From Ostrinia nubilalis (Eukaryota > Arthropoda > Insecta > Lepidoptera > Crambidae): a stretch of 64,000 nt of DNA. Positions within the stretch are counted from its first letter, which is position 1. Each line of letters starts with the position of its first letter. The stretch is taken from contig NC_087106.1 in assembly GCF_963855985.1 (NCBI RefSeq), positions 6,245,001-6,309,000 on the forward strand, written 5' to 3'. The position numbers were made by a program, and so were the translations under genes. Under the pieces are notes generated by a model. That model was not told the DNA's origin and ran no database searches. It saw nothing but the letters and a program-made list of their open reading frames with translations. This document shows positions 55,369 through 64,000 of this stretch, in pieces.

Positions 55369-56304
55369 TAAGAGAACAGGTGGAGTAAAGAGAAAGATAA
55401 AGACGGAATATTCAAACTTTATATTTGGTTTAAGAAATGCAAAACGTGTTCCAAAAAATGATACACCTCATACACAAAATACAGTACAATCGGTTGTTGT
55501 GTGAGTCAAGAAGTTCCGTAGAACATTCCTTCATCCCTTTCGGTCGTTTGCACTATTTTAAAAGGCATCTGAAAAAAAAAACAAATAAGCTTATTTATGA
55601 CTTAATAGAGAAGTAGTTACCTGAAAACTAAATAATTACCCGTATAACGCATACCCTTAAAAAACGACTACAGCAACACTACTAACTAGTTACAAAAAGT
55701 TCCTTTAAATTATTACTATTACAATGAGCGAAAAATAAGATAGGTAGCTATATCGTGTTTCATTACAAATTACATTTGTAGTGATAATGATTTTATACTT
55801 AACACTTGTCAAACTAGGTACCTACCTAATTGGAGACAGATAAAATTGAAAGACGTGGAGTAGGGGATCATGACGTGATTAAAGGATTCTAAATTATTGT
55901 TTCGGTACCCTGATTAACACTAAAGCAATCCATTTTTATGACGTTTAAACCTAATGAACATTATAACATACCTAAAAAGTGTTACAGTAATGCTAAAGAT
56001 ATCACTTAGATATTTTATATGTAGGTTGAATGACTTAACCATTTTCTTTTTACTATAATAAGACTGACAACATTAAAAGACACTAGTTGAAAGTAGGATT
56101 GGGTAAAAAATATCGATATATCAAAATATCGATATTTTTTCAGAAAAATATCGATATAAATTAGCGATATTTTTTCCGGCGATATATCAATTTTCGATAT
56201 TTATTTTCAGATATCAAAATCGATATATTTTAATATTTTTAAAGCTCTGCTATTGCTCTTAAATGGTTCTCTCGGATATTGCTCTTAAATATTTGATATG
56301 TCAG

Positions 56305-56442
56305 GCATCTTCAGTGTCATCTGAAAGGGTAGCTTCAGTGGTAAATTTGGCTGTGCCAAATGATAGGAGCAGACTTACAGGAGAACACATCAAACAAAGA
56401 GTGCTCCTGATGTCAATATCAGACAAATACTGGTTTGAATAA
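56305..56442 (+). pseudogene. hAT transposase C-terminal (dimerisation) fragment
   Basis: Open stretch ASSVSSERVASVVNLAVPND, RSRLTGEHIKQRVLLMSISD, KYWFE and TAA. The SSERV...RSRLTGEH...W pattern is the hATC dimerisation signature found near the end of hAT transposases. The N-terminal and catalytic parts are missing. Confidence 0.82.
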
Positions 56443-56630
56443 TGTTTTTTTGTCAATGTTTAATTGCTCATTCGAAAAAATAAATTGAAATATTACAACT
56501 GAAATATTGAAACAGCGTCCTGACTGTGTTTTCTTTAAAATTTAGATTATTTTGGCCATTTTTATAAATAATTGCAAATTGGGCAAAAAATATCGATATA
56601 TCGAAATATCGATATTTCTTGGGCGATATA

Positions 56631-57888
56631 CACCGTGTTACTTTGCATTCTTGCCATATTCACAGAGATAAAAGTAGGGAACAATACCTATTATTTAAGA
56701 TAAACAAGAGACTCCCATAAAGAAAGTACATTGAGTTTTTAGTAAATTTGGTTTTGCAGTACAAATTGGAATAAACCAATTTTGTCTTGCACGTTCTGCA
56801 GGCGCAAGTGGAATAAACCTAGTGGGCGTGGCCTAGTTCTTATTAATCTGTGATGTTTTATGGCTCTGGGTACAAGCCTTTTTATCCAGTCATAATAATT
56901 ATTTTAAAATACTCTTCAGTTGATTTTAGATTTTCCTTTCTAATTTACGGGCTTATGACCGTCAAAAATACGTAATAATTATTAGGCTTTTCATTAATTT
57001 ATAACATTGTTCCCTATTTTTACAAATTAATAAATTAAGTATGAAATGAAATCACCTTATTCACAATTAATTATTTATTTACAAAGTTTACGTACTGCGA
57101 GCGAAGCAAGTGTTCAAAGTGTCCTCTGTTCTGATGAAGGCAGACTGTGCCTTCCTGGCGAAGCGTAGGTACCTACTATTTCGCTTTAGTTTTCGCAACA
57201 CATAAACGTTTTGTCTCACAGTTTCGCTGAAACAATACTTTCACGTAACACGTTTACACTATTTATCTCTTCTGCGCCTTTCTGCGCATACCAAGTCACT
57301 CAAAAATAATAGTCCATGGGTGTTAGGTCCGAGGATCGTGGTGGCCAAGCTACTGGACCCCCTCGTTCAATCCACTGTTCACCAAACGTATTATTCGCGC
57401 ACTTGACGTCCTTATTGTGGAGGCGCACCATCCTGCTGGTAGTAGAGCATTTAGTGTAACGCTAAGGGTACGTCATCAAGCATTTCGTCTAAGACGTCTT
57501 GCAGACACTCCAAGCACCATTTTGATGAAATTATTCATTGTTTGAATACACTTCAGTCATTTTTGTATTATTTATAACGTGATTTGTGATTAATGTATTT
57601 CTCAGTTTTTACAAAAGTGTCAAAAAGACATTTTAAAGACAATAGATTGCAATAGATATTTAAAAATACAATAAAAAGTAAAAAAAGTCTCCATCGCCAT
57701 CGCTAACAAGTGATGTGCATGCGTTACGATAATTAGTGATGTGTTTAACAGATTGTCGATAAAATAAAATACTCAAAATTAAAAATCAAAATTTTCGGGC
57801 ATTATTTTTTAACGGATTTGTGTTCAGTATCAGTAATATAGTTACCTCTGTAAATATGGCAAGAATGCAAAGTAACACCCTGTATATC
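56631..57888 (-). mobile_element. Tc1/mariner-like element relic nested in the hAT element
   Basis: Inverted ends TACA(C/G)(C/G)GTGTTACTTTG... at both sides with TA at the borders. Minus-strand remnants at about 57310-57450 read YYQQDGAPP, then after a 1-nt shift HNKDVKCANNTFGEQWIERG, then GPVAWPPRSSDLTPMDYYF; these are DDE-transposase signatures. Stops and the frameshift make it dead. It sits inside the hAT relic, so it is the younger insertion. Confidence 0.78.
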
Positions 57889-58764
57889 GATATATTTGAA
57901 AAATATCGATACGATAAATATCGATATTTTTTTTCCGTTTGCCCATCCCTAGTTGAAAGTTTAAAACATTAATATTATCTGACGCCATTTGCTTTCTGTT
58001 TTCTCTAACATAGAAAATAAAATTATAATACACATATGCATGAAATACTACTTATTATCCTTTTCTTACAAGCGGAGTATCGATAGAAGCAATTTTATAA
58101 GTTAAAATTAATCAAATCGTTAAAAAAATCACAAAAAGTGTCATATGTCGATTCTAAATTTGTCCCTATTTTATTAAAAAAAGGATTTCTGTGAGGGCGC
58201 GTGAATTATAAACCACAAACATATATATATTTTCACATAAGACTAATACTCCCAGCTCATTTTCATTCTTGAAACAAAAAAAAATTATACTTACCTTATG
58301 ATAAATTATTTTAAACAAAGACATTAAAACATCTCCTCACAACACCATTGCACTGCAATACTCTAAACGAGAAATAATCAAACGGACAATAAAATGCGAT
58401 AAGTTTTTTCGAATACTTTCAAACAAACAAAATAAAACGTTCAGCCTTAGAATAAAACGTAACTTTGGCATTGTAATTCTGAAAGCTGTTTCAAAGCTGT
58501 ACTAACATCTAATAAAATGCTTTTTACATTAGAATATGCTGTCTAACAACTTTACTAATGTCTGTCTTCAATAACATTATAAGCGCTGGTTAGCAGCACT
58601 AATAATATTTAATAATGCTCAAAGCCGTATTATTTGGGGCCCAAATTGCGCTTACAAGACACTTATAGACTTTTATACGGCTGATATAGTGCTACATATG
58701 CTGCTCATATACTGCTCTGCACGTAGGTTCATGCTGTTGTACGCTTCTTATAATTGTGTTTTGT

Positions 58765-58990
58765 GTTACTTGGGTAGCCCAACGGTAAATGTAAAGGTGT
58801 CAGACTGGCCGACTCGAGATCCGAGGAACGCTGGACTATTGTAATGAACTTGCGCTGCTTCTTCTCAGCACTGGCCCATTTATTCGGGACAATACCCGAA
58901 GCAGTGGTAGGGTTAATGCTGGGAATGATGCTGTAAAAGTGCTTGTAAAGCCTACTTGCAAAAATAAAATTAGTTTCATGAGTTTTTTTA
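58765..58990 (+). mobile_element. tRNA-derived SINE-like sequence
   Basis: GTAGCCCAACGGTAAATG (A-box-like) then GTCAGACTGGCCGACTCGAG is related to the element at 54388 in opposite orientation. Confidence 0.45.
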
Positions 58991-59356
58991 TGAGAACCCA
59001 CTCGTAACACAACTCTCAAGCATATTTAGTTAGTACGAGAGGCTAACGGGAACGGGACTATTAGTATTTTCTTAAAAGATTAATTTGTGTAGTCTACAGT
59101 ATTTAGCTTGATAAGAAAATAAATCGCTTCATTGGATCATTACATGACCATATTATGAAATAGAGATTGCTAAACTGAAAACCTATCCGTGTTATGTTGC
59201 AAAACTAACATATTACACCGGTGGGAGATTGAGGCTTAGAAGTAGGTAATTAAGCTTAAGTAATAGACATGATGACACCACCAATCATCAATTGACGTAC
59301 TTTTTAAAACTGTCAAAACGAAATTCTCCCATAGAATTTTATTAGTATGCCACTAC

Positions 59357-60158
59357 CATGAAGCTACAGATAAAAATGGAGGGCAGAGTTTGGAACAAAA
59401 CTTGAGTCAAATACCTACTTATATCTATCTCGCTCTCTGCGGCCCTACCTCTCTTTTTAGTGTGAACTGTAGTATTGCTATCTTCTGATTTAAATCTCCT
59501 TGTAAATTCTTCGAAATAGCCAATACACTAACCAAATCAGAAGTTAAACAAATAAATAATTAATATTTGAAACTAAGATTACCTAGTTAAATAAAAAATC
59601 ACAAAATTGTCGGCCATTTAGGCTTAATGTGTTGGCGAATCAGGGAATTACAATCCCAATTCCTGGGTAATCGGTACCATGTGGCAACATCGGCCCAATC
59701 CGGCCCATCATGGCGGTTGTTTACTATTTTGTTTATTAAGCAGTTAATTTCGTTTGAGATTGTTTACAGGAAATAATCATTGTTTTATCACAAGAATTGG
59801 TGCAAAATTTTGTAGTGCGTGGTTGCGGTAGTACGTGCTGTCCTGGAAGTGACATAAGATTCCACGCGTAAGTGTTTATTTCGTGATTTCCGACATTGGA
59901 TCATTGTAAACATTTTTCACATTTTTTACAGTAATTTCTTCCTAAAACGTTTTACCAGTAACTACACTTATCATTTTTAATGATACCTATGTCAAGAAAT
60001 AAAGATTTTACATTGGTTTCATTGAATTTGAGCAATTTTATATTTTTTGTTTATTTAGAAAGAGCAAGTCTGCCCACAGAGAGCGAGATACTGATACTTA
60101 GTTTGTGCTTCAAGTAGGTATTGGGAGTCTGGCCTCCATTTTTATCTGTAGCTTCATG
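59357..60158 (+). mobile_element. P-element-like relic carrying a THAP exon (802 bp)
   Basis: The element starts CATGAAGCTACAGATAAAAA and ends with the reverse complement; the imperfect inverted ends extend about 105 bp. It is flanked by a perfect 8-bp target duplication GCCACTAC (59349-59356 and 60159-60166). Inverted ends opening CATGA and an 8-bp duplication are features of P-type transposons, whose transposase begins with a THAP zinc finger. A THAP-like exon and a consensus donor are inside, followed by an AATAAA near 59997. The rest of the transposase is deleted, so it is non-autonomous. Its THAP content and end structure were both found by reading; no database was searched. Confidence 0.75.
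59767..59867 (+). pseudogene. THAP-type zinc-finger exon fragment inside the P-like element
   Basis: Reads ...VQNFVVRGCGSTCCPGSDIR then FHA up to the donor CACGC|GTAAGT. C-x3-C followed by IRFH at the right distance is the N-terminal THAP signature. No ATG is in frame after the TGA upstream, so either the start codon has mutated (the codons just before RGC are GTA GTG) or an upstream exon is spliced at TTTACAG. The downstream half of the zinc finger (Cys-x2-His) is absent. Confidence 0.6.
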
Positions 60159-61040
60159 GCCACTACAAGCAAGTGACGTCACTGGTCACTATTTTGTAAA
60201 CTCAATTGAACTACTTTTTTCAATTACACTGTGACCAAAAATCGTAATTTATAGGTAATTTAAAATTAATTAAGATTTTAAGAACAGAATGAAATGTCTT
60301 TTTAGAAAAGTTGTGATTTCGAATTATTGGGGAATGGTGTCAAATTGTCTATTATTATGACTTACATTTGTAAACCGTTGATAGTAACACGAGTAGTGTG
60401 CAGAGTACCCTGTTGGTTGCCATCTTCTGGAATTAGAAAAGGAATCCTGTTCATAATTCCACGATATTTCAAATCACCACGACCACTGGTTCTCAACCAT
60501 TATTGACACAGATTTTTTTTACTTTCACGCCCCTTATGAATCTTTAAACCGAGTGATTCAATGCTCTTAATTGCTCTTTTATATTACTTCCATTGGACGA
60601 AACATGTTAGGAAGTGTTAAAACTTAATTCATGAACTAAGGACTGAATCAAAGAACTGATCATTAGAACGACGAATTTCCACTGAATTTAATGCTTCACA
60701 AAAAAGATAATATCTTTGTTAACTGTAATAATATGCGTTGCCCTCCTTGAGAACCACTGGCCTAAATGAAAAAACACCGACAATTTCTCATTTCAACATA
60801 AAGCAATCGGATCTTTGTAGATTAATCTAACAAAACCTGTTTACAATACACAAATTACCGCACATGAAAGGAGTTGGCAACTCCATTAAAATTTCAGACG
60901 ATTTCATCAGAAAACCTTTTAAGATGATCGCCGATTTGTAGGAAAAACTCACAATGCTTCTAAAAAAGTTATATTGTAAGTTACCTGGGGAACAATAAGT
61001 ATTCAAACCAAGGATCTTTAAAAAGTAGACTAACTTGCTT

Positions 61041-61182
61041 GTATTCACAAACATTACTATGAGGTCTCACAGTGCGCGTGGACGAACAGGGTGACACACG
61101 AACCAATCACAGAGATCTATTCAACGCTGTGCGTTCGATTTGTTGCTTCACTTAAGTAAGCATCGTTTGTGAATACGGGCGT
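61041..61182. mobile_element. MITE family B copy 3
   Basis: GTATTCACAAACATTACTAT at the left and TTTGTGAATACGGGCG at the right, with the shared core. Confidence 0.8.
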
Positions 61183-61269
61183 AACACACTAACACTTTAC
61201 TCAATCAATTAAGTACTCATATCAAATCAAATTATTTATTTACAGGTAATAGAATACAAGAGTAGAACT

Positions 61270-61435
61270 CTATGTCTGTTTGTCTGTCTTGCTTTTACGA
61301 CCAAACCACTGAACCGATTCCGAAATCCCGGGAAAGGACATAGGATAGTTTTTATCCCGGTTTTTGAATCAGGGACGCGCGTTTTTCTGTGACAGACAAA
61401 ATTCCAAGCGGGCGAAGCCGCGGGCGGAAAGCTAG
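61270..61435 (+). mobile_element. Helitron-type non-autonomous end 3
   Basis: TGTCTGTCTTGC, CCACTGAACCGATTCCG, TTTTTATCCCGGTTTTTGAA and terminal GCGGGCGGAAAGCTAG. Confidence 0.6.
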
Positions 61436-63258
61436 TTAACCTTAGATTAATAAAACCTAGATGGATAGTCTTCATACAAACGCTTCGTCAAGAGTGAGGC
61501 AAAAATCTTATGTCATTAGTGTCAATTTTGTTGGGGAGTGTAGAAAGTGAAGGCGATTTTCCCGAAAGTAGGGAAATTTTTAATACGTTTTTAATTATTT
61601 TATAACTAACAAAAACAAAACGCATCATGTACTTACTTATTTATTGAATTCAAAGTACCTACCTAATTACAATAAGATAAATCGACTGAAAAGTCTCGAT
61701 TTCATAAAAAAGGAAGTGTATTTGTACGGCGAACAATTAGGAAATAAATTTTCTTGTTACTGGTATCATTCCCGTATTTAATTTTTGAAAGCCAAATTCA
61801 AGCAAAATACGCGTCGAATCGTAGTACTTACTTATGAAATGTAACACTGGTCACTTTCTTTAGTTTTTCTGATGTATTTAGACACCCTTTGACAGCACAA
61901 ACCGTCTTAATTAATTAAAAGTCGTCGGACGTGTTTACCAATTTTTCACTTTGACAGTTCATGTGACGTTTACGAGTAAGCCATTCTGGCTTACTAAAAT
62001 CTGCCTCACCTTTCGTGCACTGACTATCTATCTAGGTTTTATTAATCTAAGTAGTTAACTATAATGTAAGACTACATTATCTCATTTATTTTTATCCACA
62101 ATCCAAATTACCTAGGTAAGCACGCATATCTTCAAGAAGTAAAGTTGGTATTACCAGTATTACTTATACAATAACAATGAGAGAATCTTAATATTACTTA
62201 TAGAACAACCATCAAACTATTTCGCCCGTGCTGAAACATTATCTTATTACACAATGATAAATACCCACTCACCACTAATATTGTGTTCGGTGTTTCAGTC
62301 CAAATTTCCTAATATGTAATACTGTATTAAACTTTGAACACACTGTTTCTCTGTTTGTTATTATCTGTCGACTGTGGAACGGTGCCGGTACTTAACGCAA
62401 CTCTAGTATGTGTAGCGCGACCGAACGATCTTGGGAGTTGCTTTAATTTTAATATTAAAAACAAGGTTTACTAGCAATAAAACTAGCAGAAGTTGACTTC
62501 CGCAAGCCAAAAGTAAATTGCGTTCTTCTTTTTGATAAATTGTTTGTCCAATAAAGTTAGGTATTAGGTACATTAGAATTCTAACATAAGGCGGGACCCG
62601 AACCCTCGAACTCAAGTTGTTTATTTAAAATGTAGTTTAAGAAGCGACTCAATTCGCTAAGAAATTTTAATAATGCTCAATATTGTATTCGATACTGTAA
62701 CACCTTGCTGTACTGGGTCAACTCATTTTTAAGGGTAGGTAAGTAGGTACTTAATTATATTCAAGTTTTTATTTCAAAATTGTCTCTGTAACATGTAAAC
62801 AAACTAATTTCTATTCTATGATAATAATTATTGAGTAAGAATACATAATATTAAGTGTTCTTCATTCAATTATAATTATCTCAAATTGTTGTATCAACTA
62901 AAATGACATTTTGTTTTATCTCCCGACCTCTGACATTGTACGTCCCAAATACAAATTGTAGGGCATGATAAGGCATAGTAAAAAAAAGTAATATTCCTAT
63001 CTGAGCGCATTGATATTAAACTTAGAGAGAGACGAACCAATGTTGCGTCATAAATATTGTACAACTATCTACAAGCGATAGACCATCATTTCATTTGCTG
63101 TCGGATGGAGTTCCTCATTCATTGAGATGTATTATTGGGTACAGCATAAACCAATAATTATCTAAAGTAAAGTTGACAGCACATCATTTGTTGCAAAAAC
63201 AACACCTACTACGCCGAAATAAGATGCCACAGTGTCTAGCTTGATATGCTGTCGTCTG
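61436..63258. other. gap, no gene recognised
   Basis: AT-rich sequence. A SINE-like GGGTTCGGGTCCCGCC occurs on the minus strand at 62590-62612. Confidence 0.5.
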
Positions 63259-63673
63259 TACAGTCAGCATCAAATCATCATCATCATTTCAGACACAGGA
63301 CGTCCACTGCTAAAAAAATAGGCCTCCCCCAATGACTGCCACATCGTACGGTTGGTAGCGGCATGCATCCAGCGCCTTTCTGCTACCTTTATCAGGTCGT
63401 CGGTCCACCTTGTGGGTGGACGTCTCACGCTGTGTTTTCCGGTACGTGGCCTCCACTCCAGAACCATCGGCCGTCAGTTCTGCGTACTATGTGCCCTGCC
63501 AGTTGCTACTTCAGCTTGCTAATCCGTCGGGCATTGTCAGCATCAAATAGTTGATAACACCCAAAGTTGCCAAAAAGTTGATAACACACGCACACTTATT
63601 CCAATTGTAACAAAGACGTGTTGCGAACTTATTGGCTACTTTGGGTGTACCGAACTATTTGACGCTGACTGTA
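63259..63673. mobile_element. MITE with TACAGTCAGC(A/G)TCAAATAGTT ends, split by an RTE insertion
   Basis: The right end is the inverse of the left, and CAACTTTGG-type inner repeats also pair. A LINE fragment lies at 63276-63535 with a 13-bp duplication of MITE sequence. Confidence 0.78.
63276..63535 (-). mobile_element. 5'-truncated RTE-type LINE with 13-bp target duplication
   Basis: GTCAGCATCAAAT occurs on both sides (63263-63275 and 63536-63548). The minus strand reads EWRPRTGKHSVRRPPTRWTD then DLIKVAERRWMHAATNRTMW and QSLGEAY, the C-terminal tail of an RTE-clade reverse-transcriptase protein, and ends in an ATG-repeat tail. Confidence 0.85.
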
Positions 63674-64000
63674 CAACTCATCCACCATTAAATCTTCTAT
63701 TCTACGTTCATCATGGTTATGGTAGAGACAATAAAAGGTAAAACAGCTCATAGTTTTTTAACACAATGCTATACTTAAACCTATTTAAATCCTTTAACGA
63801 GGTAATATGATCCTCGTAGGAGATATGGCTTCAGGACTCTCGTGTATTATACTCGTGGTAATACATCTTGATACTTGAAGCAGTTGATAACAATCACATA
63901 CAAAAAAAACATAATTTTTGAAAAAAGAATTCAATTACAATACTTACTACAGTTAAAAAAGCTATCCAATTTACTGTAGAGAATCACACATTCTAGGTAC

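Larger units (their letters stand above)
56094..57951 (+). mobile_element. hAT transposon relic with ATCGAT-rich ends, interrupted by a Tc1/mariner-like element
   Basis: The ends TAGGATTGGG... and ...GCCCATCCCTA are near-inverse copies, flanked by a perfect 8-bp duplication GTTGAAAG (56086-56093 and 57952-57959), as hAT elements make. Just inside both ends is ATATCGAT-rich sequence, and the left terminus is repeated again at about 56581. The interior keeps a transposase C-terminus. Most of the coding region is gone and a second transposon splits the remainder. Confidence 0.85.
55506..58324 (-). other. possible two-exon small gene (30 codons)
   Basis: Minus-strand ATG at 58324 (MSLFKIIYHK) runs in phase to a consensus donor (ATAAG then GTAAGTAT, exon end 58295). 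The first strong acceptor downstream (ten T, then CAG) is before 55568, where MPFKIVQTTERDEGMFYGTS and TGA follow in frame. The 2.7-kb intron would contain the nested hAT/mariner relic. No homology recognised and no clear poly(A) signal. It may be 5' UTR of another minus-strand gene or chance. Confidence 0.2.

Noticed and set aside
60985..61054. Candidate Ly6 signal-peptide exon (ATG in phase, donor CCCAG|GTAACT, phase 1)
   Set aside because: The ATG and first codons derive from the end of a MITE, and the hydrophobic core is weak; phase agreement alone is one chance in three.

Overview
The window looks like nuclear DNA of a moth or butterfly (Lepidoptera). It is AT-rich and gene-poor, its genes are split by long introns, and it is crowded with short non-autonomous transposons. 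The CAPA neuropeptide precursor contains the lepidopteran-type peptides DGVLNLYPFPRV-GR and QLYAFPRV-GR. The repeats (TTA/TAA-flanked MITEs, Helitron ends closing on CTAG, RTE-type LINE tails, ACCGACTTC-ended repeats) also fit a lepidopteran. No bacterial-type features, CRISPR arrays or rRNA were seen.

Left part (1-16.3 kb): three minus-strand exons of an eyeless-type Pax6 gene. These are an N-terminal exon (16171-16291) and two paired-domain exons (13894-14059 and 10815-10995). The rest of the paired domain and the homeodomain must lie to the left of base 1 or were not recognised. The first paired-domain exon heads a tandem array of five units (13289-14059): the complete exon, two exact 150-bp repeats of its 3' part plus splice donor, and two older diverged units. 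One diverged unit is still open and in splice phase.

18.8-22.8 kb: a plus-strand, three-exon gene for an unrecognised secreted, Thr/Asn/Lys-rich 339-residue protein. Upstream non-coding exons of eyeless were not found, so this gene may lie inside the eyeless transcription unit.

22.8-38.3 kb: no confident gene. It holds a near-perfect hairpin, MITEs, Helitron ends, RTE fragments and a gypsy-like LTR with its primer-binding site.

38.3-48 kb: the plus-strand capa gene, complete, with a TATA promoter and short leader exon followed by four coding exons for a 148-residue precursor. It carries two CAPA/periviscerokinin peptides and one WFGPRL-amide tryptopyrokinin.

50.7-52.6 kb: a 1.9-kb foldback element with a TTA target duplication. 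53.2-54.2 kb: two minus-strand exons of a GPI-anchored Ly6/uPAR-family protein, with a decayed duplicate of one exon between them; the signal-peptide exon was not found. 56.1-58.0 kb: a hAT relic with an 8-bp target duplication, invaded by a Tc1/mariner-like relic. 59.4-60.2 kb: an 802-bp element with CATG-starting inverted ends and a perfect 8-bp target duplication that carries a THAP-type zinc-finger exon, as expected of a decayed P-element-type transposon. The rest is repeats and unassigned sequence.

The genes do not form a pathway. They are an eye-development transcription factor, an unknown secreted protein, a neurohormone precursor and a membrane-anchored Ly6 protein that happen to be neighbours.
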